The translations under genes were made by a program, and so were the position numbers. From assembly GCF_014647655.1 (NCBI RefSeq), contig NZ_BMPP01000002.1, positions 248,001 through 312,000 of the forward strand: a DNA stretch of 64,000 bases. Reading direction: 5' to 3'. The stretch is from Deinococcus malanensis. GTDB taxonomy: Bacteria; Deinococcota; Deinococci; Deinococcales; Deinococcaceae. This document shows, in pieces, positions 55,888-64,000 of this stretch (position 1 is the stretch's first letter; every line of letters starts with the position of its first letter). The notes beneath the pieces were generated by a model. It saw only the letters and a program-made list of their open reading frames with translations. It was not told where the DNA came from and ran no database searches.

Positions 55888-56366
55888 TCACCCTTTGGGG
55901 TACACCGGGGGGGCGAGCGGTGAAGCGGGCCCAATTTCCCAGCGCCCGGCCGCCATTCCTGATGCGACCGCCTTGAGCAGATCAGTCTGCTCGGGCCAGA
56001 ACAGGGCGGGTGCCGTTCCCAGGGGGCTCCACTCCAGCTTGAATCCAGGTTCAAGAGGGGGTCTGCCGGCCCCTGAGGTCGTGGCAAGGACACAGGAAGT
56101 CACCTGCCAGGAGGTGCGTGCATAGTTCAGGCGTTCCAGGACGCCCAGCGCTGCCACTGGCTGCACGTCACTCAGACCGGCCTCTTCTCTCAATTCGCGC
56201 AAAAGCGCCTGCCGAGGCGACTCACCGTCTTCGATCCCACCTTTGGGAAGCTGCCACACCTCCCCACTTTCGACCACCAGGGCGACATGTCAGCTGTCCT
56301 CCATCCAGCGTAGAACGACCGCCCCGGCACTGTGGTGCTCGAGGAGTCCCTCCGGCCTCGAATACC
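55888..56366 (-). pseudogene. NUDIX hydrolase gene interrupted by an in-frame stop
   Basis: The - strand encodes a NUDIX domain with a good box (LPKGGIEDGESPRQALLREL, then REEAGL). Its N-terminal part, EHHSAGAVVLRWMEDS, is separated from the rest, HVALVVESGEVWQLPKGG, by a TGA at 56290-56292 in the same frame. Upstream of this the frame has no ATG, GTG or TTG before another stop. An internal GTG at 56277 could give a 129-aa product, but this lacks the first strands of the fold. The gene is most likely inactivated. Confidence 0.7.
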
Positions 56367-56428
56367 AACCAGGACGAGTCGGGCGGAGCGTACCTCAAGG
56401 TCCTTATCGTCTCACGGGGGCACAGGCC

Positions 56429-57061
56429 TTACAGGGTGACCGGTCCACCGGGCGTGTCCAGTGTGGCGCCCAGTTCCGATTGAGGTGCCTCATAGACCTC
56501 CACCGGGCCCGAAAAGTGCATCCGGTCCAGCCGCGCACGCAGACCATCGGGATCAGGAGTGCCCAGGCGCAGCACCGCCAGCCGCACCCCCTGATCGATC
56601 AGGCGGGTGGGGGGCGGCGGGGTGTGCCAGGTGATCAGGGACGGCGCGACCCCGCCCAGCGGCAGCTGTCCACCGGCCGGCACGGTCAGGGTCCATCGGT
56701 TCTCGCCGCGGCTGAGGTCCAGGGCTTCCTGGTCCGGGGGCAGGATATCCACCTGCGCGACCCAGTGAATCAGGGCGGGCCCCGCTTCCAGGCGCGCGCG
56801 CATGGCCGGGTCGTCCAGGGCAAACCAGCGGGCCCGGCGCGGAACAGGCGCAGCGGGGTTGACCGCAATGACCTCCAGGTACTCGTCTGGACCCAGGGAG
56901 AGCAGGGCGTTGTGGGTGCCGAACGCGTCATGCTCACCGCCCGGCTGCAACGGCACACCCAGACGGCCCTCCAGCCAGTCACGGCCCGCAGGCAGGCTGC
57001 GGGCCGCCACCACCAGATGGTCCAGGCGGGCCCGGCTGGGGCCGATCCCGCGCCCGGTCAC
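56429..57061 (-). CDS. VOC/glyoxalase-like domain protein
   Basis: The 210-aa protein begins with a vicinal-oxygen-chelate module ([20 protein letters not shown]), with a metal-ligand-type His (HLVV) and a later [10 protein letters not shown], typical of Glyoxalase_3-type domains. A second weaker half follows. The substrate is unknown. It overlaps the FAD oxidoreductase stop by 4 nt, so the two genes form an operon. Confidence 0.83.
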   Translation of the reverse strand: MTGRGIGPSRARLDHLVVAARSLPAGRDWLEGRLGVPLQPGGEHDAFGTHNALLSLGPDEYLEVIAVNPAAPVPRRARWFALDDPAMRARLEAGPALIHWVAQVDILPPDQEALDLSRGENRWTLTVPAGGQLPLGGVAPSLITWHTPPPPTRLIDQGVRLAVLRLGTPDPDGLRARLDRMHFSGPVEVYEAPQSELGATLDTPGGPVTL

Positions 57062-58326
57062 GCGCCCCTCGGACGGCTCTGCGCCGCGAGGTCGCCCAGC
57101 ACAATAGCCGCAGCCTTCTCGCCGCTTTCCAGGGCGCCCTGCAGGCTGCTCATGGACGTGACCTCGGAGGCCAGCAACACTCCGGGCAGACGGGTGGCAT
57201 GTCCGGGAAGGGTCGCGGCGAATTCCGGCGGCTGTGGAAACTGCGCGTATGCAATGCGCTCAACGTGCAAAAGGCGCAGTGTGGCCACATTCTGACTTCC
57301 GTACCAGCCGGCCAGTTCTGCCCGCACCTGCTGGTCCAGCGCGGCGTCGTCCTGGTGCGGCTCACCCAGCACGCTGACGGTCAGGAGGTGCTGTCCGGCC
57401 GGGGCGCGGCCCGGGACCGCCTGGGAGGTCCACTGGGCATTGTTGATCAGGCCGTCCGCTGCAGCATTGAGCAGCAGTCTCGTTTCCGGGTCGATGGCCT
57501 GGGCCGTGGCGTAGTACAGGTAGGTGCTGCTCACCCGGCCGCGCGCCGTGGGCTCGCCGGTCAGTTCCTGGGCCACGAAAGGATCGGTGGCCACGATGAC
57601 CTGCCGCGCGTCGAGGTCCCCGGCACTGGTCTCGGCCGTGACATGCGCGCCGTGCGCAGCCAGCCGTCTGACCCGCACCCCGGTGTCCAGCTCCAGCCCG
57701 GCAGCAAGTTGCGCGGCAATGGCCCCTATTCCACCGCGCGGCAGGGCGGCTCCCCCATCGATCAGCATGCGGAAGTAATAGCGGAACAGCCGCGCCGAGG
57801 TGCTCAGGTCTCGGCGCAGAAAGATGCCGCCGAAGAACGGCCGGAAAAATGTGTCCAGTGCTGAGTCGCTGAACCCCTGGCGTCTGAGGTACGCCTCGGT
57901 GGTCTCGTCGGGACCGCGCAACAGGGCGTGAGGCGCCGGACCACGCAGTTGCAGGGCCAGCCGGGCCAGGCGCAGCTTGTCACCCAGCGGAATGACGCGG
58001 GTGGTCAGGGTCCCCGGCAGGCCGGCCGGGTCGCGCAGGGGGTCACCCACCACGTCCACGCGGGCGCCGCGCCGGATAGCCGCGCCAGAGGGCAGGGGCA
58101 CCAGATCCAGCGCCGCCAGGTTCAGCTGACGCTGCACGGCCGGGTAGGCCGGAAACAGCACCTGATACCCGGCGTCCAGTGTGAACCCATCCACCACACG
58201 CGTGGCCACGCGCCCGCCAGGATGCGACCCGGCTTCCACCACGCGCACCCGCTGCCCGGCACGCCTGAGCACCCGCGCGGCACTGAGGCCTGAGAGGCCC
58301 CCTCCCACCACCAGAACATCCAGCAT
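57058..58326 (-). CDS. FAD-dependent amine oxidase/phytoene desaturase-like oxidoreductase
   Basis: The 422-aa protein has an N-terminal dinucleotide-binding motif ([20 protein letters not shown]) and the GG doublet region ([15 protein letters not shown]). The second half contains a C-terminal FAD motif ([20 protein letters not shown], then ESGEKAA). These are features of the amine oxidase/carotenoid desaturase superfamily. It may act on a carotenoid or other lipid, but no carotenoid genes are adjacent. It overlaps the VOC gene by 4 nt. Confidence 0.85.
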   Translation of the reverse strand: MLDVLVVGGGLSGLSAARVLRRAGQRVRVVEAGSHPGGRVATRVVDGFTLDAGYQVLFPAYPAVQRQLNLAALDLVPLPSGAAIRRGARVDVVGDPLRDPAGLPGTLTTRVIPLGDKLRLARLALQLRGPAPHALLRGPDETTEAYLRRQGFSDSALDTFFRPFFGGIFLRRDLSTSARLFRYYFRMLIDGGAALPRGGIGAIAAQLAAGLELDTGVRVRRLAAHGAHVTAETSAGDLDARQVIVATDPFVAQELTGEPTARGRVSSTYLYYATAQAIDPETRLLLNAAADGLINNAQWTSQAVPGRAPAGQHLLTVSVLGEPHQDDAALDQQVRAELAGWYGSQNVATLRLLHVERIAYAQFPQPPEFAATLPGHATRLPGVLLASEVTSMSSLQGALESGEKAAAIVLGDLAAQSRPRGA

Positions 58327-58501
58327 GAATGCAGGCTAGAGGAAGCGGGGACACGCAGGGCACAGATCGCAGGGCGCCATCCCTTCATGGAGCGCGGGCT
58401 GTTTCCGGAGGTTCAGACCTGCTTTCCGTGGCCGGCAACCAGTGGGGTTGCAGACAGCCTGTTCCCCGGCCCTGTTTCGAGGGACCGGCAGCCCGAATGA
58501 C

Positions 58502-60103
58502 TCAGTCGGTCGCGGCGCCCTGCTGCCGTCCCGTCCGACCTGCAGGAACACGACCCTTGAGCGGCTGCTCCGGCAGGAACAGCACCGCCACGAAGGAGAT
58601 AAACACCATCAGCGCCGCGATCAGGAACACGTGGTCAATCGCGCCGACCATTACGCTGCGCAGGGCGTGCACGATGGGCGCCATCAGTTCGCCCTGGCCC
58701 AGCTGGGTCAGTCCGGCCTGCAGACGACTGGTGGCCTCGGGGCTGGTCAGCAGGTTGGGGTTGGTCAGGGCTTCCTGCAGCGGGGCCGGGAGCGCGCGCG
58801 CCTGGGCAGGCAACTCCGCGTCAAGGTTGGCCGCAAGCTGGCGGTTGACCAGCGCCCCGAACAGGCTGACCGCCAGGGTTCCGCCGATCTGCCGGAAGAA
58901 CTGGTTGCCGCCCGTGGCGCTGCCCAGCTGTTCTCGCGGCGCGGCGTTCTGGACCGCCAGGGTCAGCTGGCTGTTCACTGGTCCCAGGCCCAGGCCCAGC
59001 AGCACCATGATGCCCACCGCAATCCATAGTGGGGTGGTCATCCCCAGTCCATTGGCCAGCAGCAGGGCCAGAGTGGCCACCAGCGCCCCGCCGATGATCA
59101 GAAGCTTGTAGCGGCCGGTACGGCTGACCAGCTGTCCCGCCAGGGTGCTGGTCAGGATCATGCCGCCCATCAGGGGCGCCAGGGCCAGGCCGCTGCCTGC
59201 GGCACTGCTGCCCCGCACGCCCTGCATGTACAGGGGCAGGTACAGGATTGCGGCAAACATGCCGGCGCTGACGAAAAACCCGGCCACCGAGGCAATGGCG
59301 ATGCCCCGGTCACGCAGCAGCCGCAGATCGAGCAGCGGCCGCTCCTGCTGGCGGCTGTGGCGCACGTACCAGAGGCCCAGCACCAGCGTGGCGGCCAGGA
59401 GTCCGACGATGCGCGGGCTGGTCCAGGCGTACGGGGCGCCGCCCCACGACATGGCCAGGGTCAGGGTGGTGACCGACCCCGCCAGCAGCACCGCCCCGAG
59501 ACGATCAAAATGTCCGCCACCGGTGGGCGCCGGCAGCCGGAAATAGCGCCAGATAAACCACAGGGCCAGCAGCGCAAAAGGCAGGTTGACAAAAAACACG
59601 CTGCGCCAGCCCAGGTGGTCCGTCAGGAATCCGCCCGCCAGCGGCCCCACCACACTGCTGATTCCCCACACCGCGCCCGTGTATCCCTGGTAGCGCCCGC
59701 GCTCGATAGGCGAAAACAGGTCCGCGATGGCCGTAAAGCTCATGGCCATCAGCATCCCGCCCCCGATGCCCTGCACGGCGCGCAGGGCAATCAGTCCTTC
59801 CATGCTCTGCACGAATCCCAGGGCCATACTGCCCAGCGAGAACACCAGAATGCCGGCCAGGATCAGCGGGCGCCGTCCGTAGCGGTCGCTCACGGTCCCG
59901 ACAATGGGAATGGTGATGGTGGTGGTCAGCGAATAGGCCGTGAACGCCCAGGCATACAGGTCAAAGCCCCCCAGATCAGCAATGACCCTAGGCATGGCGC
60001 TGCCCACCACGGTCATGTTCAGGCTGCTCAGGAACAGCACCATCAGGATGCCGGCAAAGGCCAGCAGTTTCTGGCGGTCGGCAGGCGGGACGGGCGCCCT
60101 CAT
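58502..60103 (-). CDS. EmrB/QacA-type (DHA2) MFS drug efflux transporter
   Basis: The 533-aa protein has 14 predicted helices. Motif A is [20 protein letters not shown], and the DHA2 N-terminal signature ([20 protein letters not shown]) is present. It probably exports drugs or other hydrophobic compounds using the proton gradient. It overlaps the upstream MarR gene by 4 nt, so the repressor and pump are in one operon. Confidence 0.93.
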   Translation of the reverse strand: MRAPVPPADRQKLLAFAGILMVLFLSSLNMTVVGSAMPRVIADLGGFDLYAWAFTAYSLTTTITIPIVGTVSDRYGRRPLILAGILVFSLGSMALGFVQSMEGLIALRAVQGIGGGMLMAMSFTAIADLFSPIERGRYQGYTGAVWGISSVVGPLAGGFLTDHLGWRSVFFVNLPFALLALWFIWRYFRLPAPTGGGHFDRLGAVLLAGSVTTLTLAMSWGGAPYAWTSPRIVGLLAATLVLGLWYVRHSRQQERPLLDLRLLRDRGIAIASVAGFFVSAGMFAAILYLPLYMQGVRGSSAAGSGLALAPLMGGMILTSTLAGQLVSRTGRYKLLIIGGALVATLALLLANGLGMTTPLWIAVGIMVLLGLGLGPVNSQLTLAVQNAAPREQLGSATGGNQFFRQIGGTLAVSLFGALVNRQLAANLDAELPAQARALPAPLQEALTNPNLLTSPEATSRLQAGLTQLGQGELMAPIVHALRSVMVGAIDHVFLIAALMVFISFVAVLFLPEQPLKGRVPAGRTGRQQGAATD

Positions 60104-60576
60104 GCCAGGGCCTCCGCCTCGGGGCGTGCCAGGGCGGCGTCCAGCACGGCCAGGGCTTCCAGGGCCGCGTGCACGGTCGGGGCCGGCAGGTGCCCGAAGT
60201 GGGCCTGCACGATGTCCTGTGCAGTGGCGCGGGTTCGTGCGCGCGTCCGGGCACCTGCGTCGGTCAGTTGCAGGCGCTGACGGCGCAGGTCACCAGGGTC
60301 GCTGATGCGCTCGACCAGCCCCGAGGCCACCAGCTTGGTCACAATGCGCGTCACGGTCGGCGCGGGCAGGCTGTGACGCGAGGCCACGGCCCCCGGCGTG
60401 TCAAAGCCGTCCATGATGGCCGCCAGCACCAGCAGTTCCTTGGTATTCAGGCCCAGCGCCTGCTCCAGCGGCTCATCCAGCGTCTGCCTGAACCGCCGCG
60501 ACAGCCGCAGCACAGTGCGGACCAGCGTGTACAGCTCGTCCGTCTCGGTTGAAGGGGAGGGCTCAGCACTGTTCAT
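60100..60576 (-). CDS. MarR-family transcriptional regulator
   Basis: The 158-aa protein has a winged helix-turn-helix with MarR features ([20 protein letters not shown], then [20 protein letters not shown]). The ATG at 60576 is chosen for the family start; a longer in-frame upstream sequence is not MarR-like. It precedes and overlaps the DHA2 pump gene, and two tandem palindromes sit at its start codon, so it likely represses its own operon and is released by a pump substrate. Confidence 0.92.
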   Translation of the reverse strand: MNSAEPSPSTETDELYTLVRTVLRLSRRFRQTLDEPLEQALGLNTKELLVLAAIMDGFDTPGAVASRHSLPAPTVTRIVTKLVASGLVERISDPGDLRRQRLQLTDAGARTRARTRATAQDIVQAHFGHLPAPTVHAALEALAVLDAALARPEAEALA

Positions 60577-60602
60577 TCCAGATGGAACTATTCCAGATGG
60601 AA
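60576..60602 (-). promoter_or_regulatory. Tandem MarR operator palindromes
   Basis: Two identical 12-bp sites, TTCCAGATGGAA, lie at 60576-60587 and 60591-60602. Each has 5-bp inverted arms around a 2-nt centre, and the two are 15 bp apart centre to centre. The first touches the marR start codon, so bound repressor would block initiation directly. Confidence 0.65.
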
Positions 60603-60647
60603 GGACATCATCACGTGAGCCGGGTCTCTTTGTCAGTCCTTGTTGCC

Positions 60648-61066
60648 TCAGCCAAGCTGTTCGGAGAGCCAGACCCCAGCCCTGAGATGCGTGTCGAGAA
60701 CATCTGCCAGCCAGGGCAGGCTGTCGGGCGGCAGGGCGCCGGGGTGAAACCAGCCGACTTCCGAAGTGTTTTCGAGTGGCGCAGGCTCGCCCTCCCAGAT
60801 CCGGGCCACAAACAGGAAGTCCACGCCATGAGCCTCCCCCAGGTCGTACCGGGCGACCCCCAGGGGGCTGAGACGACCCGGATCGACATGAAGTCCCACT
60901 TCTTCGGCCGCTTCCCGGACCGCGGCGTGGGCCAGCGCCTCTCCACGCTCGACCCGGCCACCCGGCAGTCCCCACAGGCCTTCTGCATAGGCCACGCCAG
61001 CCCGGCGTCCCAGCAGCACACGTCCGGCCGGGTCCAGAACGACCAGCCAGGCGACCAGAAAGAAAC

Positions 61067-61070
<4 letters not shown>
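60648..61070 (-). CDS. NUDIX hydrolase (MutT-like)
   Basis: The 140-aa protein has a complete NUDIX box: [20 protein letters not shown] followed by EVGL, with the consensus glutamates. MutT-like enzymes remove oxidised or otherwise damaged nucleotides. The start at 61070 overlaps the MFS stop by 4 nt, so it is co-translated with the CynX-type transporter. Substrate unknown. Confidence 0.92.
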
Positions 61071-62251
<1,181 letters not shown>

Positions 62252-62311
62252 GAGGCCACCAGGAGTCGCGGCATACTCCGCAGCCTACGCCTGCGCTATG
62301 CTCGCGGGTGC

Positions 62312-62393
62312 GTCACCGGGGGTGTCCTGAGGAGCAGGACTGAGAAAAACCCTTGGAACCTGAACCGGGTCATACCGGCGGAGGGAGTGTGAC
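62312..62393 (+). promoter_or_regulatory. TPP riboswitch (THI element)
   Basis: Closing stem GTCAC (62312-62316) with GTGAC (62389-62393) encloses the conserved TPP aptamer segments CTGAGA (62340-62345), ACCCTT, GAACCTGA and CCGGGTCATACCGGCGGAGG. Thiamine pyrophosphate binding would shut off the downstream thiB gene. Confidence 0.95.
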
Positions 62394-62424
62394 CAGGCCA
62401 CGGCGTCAGTCATGGCCTGCGCCT

Positions 62425-62445
62425 CCCCTCTCGTGACGCGAGGGG
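62425..62445 (+). promoter_or_regulatory. Riboswitch expression platform, SD-sequestering hairpin
   Basis: CCCCTC (62425-62430) pairs with GAGGGG (62440-62445), which is the thiB ribosome site 7 nt before the ATG. This suggests control of translation initiation; the following ATTTTCT is too weak a T tract for clear termination. Confidence 0.65.
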
Positions 62446-62452
62446 ATTTTCT

Positions 62453-63481
62453 ATGCGTAAGATTCTGTGTTCTGCCCTGCTGATGCTGGGTGCTGCCGGT
62501 GCCCAGAGCACCCTGACCGTGATTACCCACGACAGCTTTTCCGTGGACAAGAAACTGATCGCTCAGTTCGAGGCTGCCAACAAGGCCCGCGTACGCTTTG
62601 TGAAGGGCGGCGACGCGGGTGAGTTGCTCAGCCGCCTGATCCTGACCCGCCGCGCGCCAGTGGCCGATGTGGTCTACGGCCTGGACAACAGCCTGCTGGC
62701 CCGGGCCAGGACGGCCGGAATCCTGGAAGCCTACCGGTCACCGGCCCAGGCCGGTGTGCCCGCCCGTTACCGGCTGGACGACACCGGCCTCCTGACCAGT
62801 GTGGACTACGGTTACGTGGCCCTGAACTACGACCGGGCCTACTTCGAGAAAGCAGGCCTGGCACTGCCCCGCACACTGGATGACCTGAAGAAGCCCGAGT
62901 ACGCGCGCCTGACCGTGGTGAGCAGCCCGGCGACCAGCAGCCCTGGCCTGGCGTTCCTGCTGGCCACCGTAAACCACTACGGCGAAGCCGGTGCGTGGGC
63001 GTGGTGGAAAGCCGCGCGGGCCGGCGGCCTGAAAGTTACCCGTGGTTGGAGCGACGCCTACTACAAGGAGTTCAGCCGCAACGGCGGGAAATATCCCATC
63101 GTGCTGAGCTACGCCAGCAGCCCCGCTGCGGAAGTGTTCTACGCCGACGGCTATGATCCCAAGAAGCTGCCGGCCCAGAGCCCGACCGCCAACCTGTTCC
63201 TGCCCGGCAGCACCTACCTGCAGATCGAAGGGGTCGGCATCCTGAAAGGCACGAAGCAGGGAACCCTGGCCCGCAAGTTCGTGGACTTCATGCTCAGCGC
63301 GCCGGTCCAGGCGGATATTCCCACCCGAATGTGGGTGTATCCGGCAGCCAGTGGAACCAGGCTCGACCCGGTGTACCGCTTCGCTCAGCAGCCGGACGTC
63401 AGGGCGGCCGCACCGAATGTCACCGCCAACCCCCAGCGCCTGGTAGACGCCTGGATCACCCAGGTGCTGCGGGCCCGCTGA
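62453..63481 (+). CDS. thiB: Thiamine-binding periplasmic protein of an ABC transporter
   Basis: The 342-aa exported protein has a signal peptide ([13 protein letters not shown]) and the periplasmic binding fold of the ThiB family: [40 protein letters not shown] and [20 protein letters not shown]. It captures thiamine or TPP for import. The TPP riboswitch directly upstream confirms the pathway. The permease ThiP would be expected next, but the gene that follows after 123 bp is a different membrane protein by appearance. Confidence 0.95.
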   Translation: MRKILCSALLMLGAAGAQSTLTVITHDSFSVDKKLIAQFEAANKARVRFVKGGDAGELLSRLILTRRAPVADVVYGLDNSLLARARTAGILEAYRSPAQAGVPARYRLDDTGLLTSVDYGYVALNYDRAYFEKAGLALPRTLDDLKKPEYARLTVVSSPATSSPGLAFLLATVNHYGEAGAWAWWKAARAGGLKVTRGWSDAYYKEFSRNGGKYPIVLSYASSPAAEVFYADGYDPKKLPAQSPTANLFLPGSTYLQIEGVGILKGTKQGTLARKFVDFMLSAPVQADIPTRMWVYPAASGTRLDPVYRFAQQPDVRAAAPNVTANPQRLVDAWITQVLRAR

Positions 63482-63604
63482 TCCGGGCCAGGGCCGAGAA
63501 CGCCTTTTTTGCCGCAGTAAACGGAGGTGGCGCCGAGGTGCAGACCCGGTTTTTCTTCAGGTCCGTATGACGGCGCCACGTTCACCCCTATCCTGGGTGC
63601 CGCG

Positions 63605-64000
63605 ATGCGCCTGCTGCCGACCGAACGCCCACCCCTGACCATCCGCCGCCTGGCCTGGTCGGCGCTGGCCGGACTGCTGGCAGGCGTGCTGCTGGCACGT
63701 GGGGCTGTGACGCTGGTGCTGGCGCTGGTGCCAGGCGATCAGCCCTATGTGCGCACGGTCGTGGGCACCTTCGGTGCACTGCTCAGTGTCATCGTGGGCT
63801 TTGCGCTGGCGGGGGCGCTGTCCACCCGTGGGCTGCCGATTCCCCGCCTGGGCCTGACCCGGTCGCAGGCGCGCTGGCGATCCGCTATTGCGGCCGGAAG
63901 CACAGCCGGACTGCTGATTCTGCCGGTAGGGGGGCTGCTGGCCTTCGCCGGCGCCTATCACGAAGGGGCGCTGGGGCAGACCCTGGGGTTGGCGCAGCTG
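63605..64000 (+). CDS. Membrane protein, 5' end only (family uncertain)
   Basis: The 132 visible residues run off the window. They begin MRLLPTERPPLTIRRLAWSA and contain about four predicted helices (LAGLLAGVLLARGAVTLVLA, VVGTFGALLSVIVGFALAG, STAGLLILPVGGLLAFAGAY). It is not clearly like ThiP or ThiQ. It may still belong to the thiB operon, but there are 123 bp between the genes. No family recognised. Confidence 0.65.
   Translation, partial: MRLLPTERPPLTIRRLAWSALAGLLAGVLLARGAVTLVLALVPGDQPYVRTVVGTFGALLSVIVGFALAGALSTRGLPIPRLGLTRSQARWRSAIAAGSTAGLLILPVGGLLAFAGAYHEGALGQTLGLAQL

Overview
The window is high-GC, gene-dense bacterial chromosome that most likely belongs to Deinococcus (species not determinable). 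The reasons are a 17-bp palindrome of the radiation/desiccation response (DdrO-binding) type directly upstream of gyrB; several genes whose -10 hexamer lies only 6-7 nt before the ATG, which fits the leaderless mRNAs common in this genus; and the protein families present (MutS1/MutL, short GyrB, CHRD proteins, a cholesterol-dependent-cytolysin-like protein, LysM proteins). No phage, CRISPR array or intact insertion sequence was seen.

Layout. 1-1.7 kb: tail of a tripartite tricarboxylate transporter (TctB end, TctA). 1.7-6.5 kb (- strand): a histidine kinase/DUF4097/response regulator operon, then a PadR/HAAS/signal peptidase I operon. 6.7-12 kb (- strand): rbfA-thioesterase-NUDIX operon, a LysM/phosphodiester glycosidase protein, a small membrane protein and a von Willebrand A protein. 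12-14.4 kb: gyrB. 14.7-23.5 kb: a large LuxR-type ATPase regulator, a GNAT protein, an ECF sigma/anti-sigma pair, a LinB-type haloalkane dehalogenase and two CHRD-type exported proteins, one fused to a cupredoxin. 23.7-28.2 kb: cyclase family protein, thioesterase, pterin dehydratase and mutS. 28-37 kb: lipoprotein, DUF2254 protein, FMN-dependent hydroxyacid oxidase, a degenerate GGDEF protein, thioredoxin-like protein, GlcD-type oxidase and mutL. 37-42 kb: a truncated SARP-type regulator and two exported proteins, the second a CDC-like pore-forming protein. 42-49 kb: gltX, a stand-alone B12-binding subunit, MFS, and two ion antiporters. 49-51.5 kb: an AlgX/AlgJ-like acetyltransferase lying between a tRNA-Ser and a decayed partial copy of it. 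51.5-54.5 kb: plsY, a small conserved protein, asd with a possible attenuator leader, and a rhomboid protease. 54.6-62.3 kb (- strand): diguanylate cyclase, a broken NUDIX gene, VOC and FAD proteins, a MarR/MFS drug-efflux pair, and a NUDIX/CynX-type MFS pair. 62.3-64 kb: a TPP riboswitch controlling thiB and the start of a membrane protein.

Functionally the window mixes DNA metabolism (gyrB, mutS, mutL), envelope and secretion functions, oxidation of hydroxy acids, ion and drug transport, and several regulatory modules. The most interesting items are the CDC-like protein with its exported neighbour, the DdrO-type operator at gyrB, the short leaderless reading frame plus terminator in front of asd, the tRNA-Ser partial repeat around the AlgX-like gene, and the in-frame stop in a NUDIX gene.
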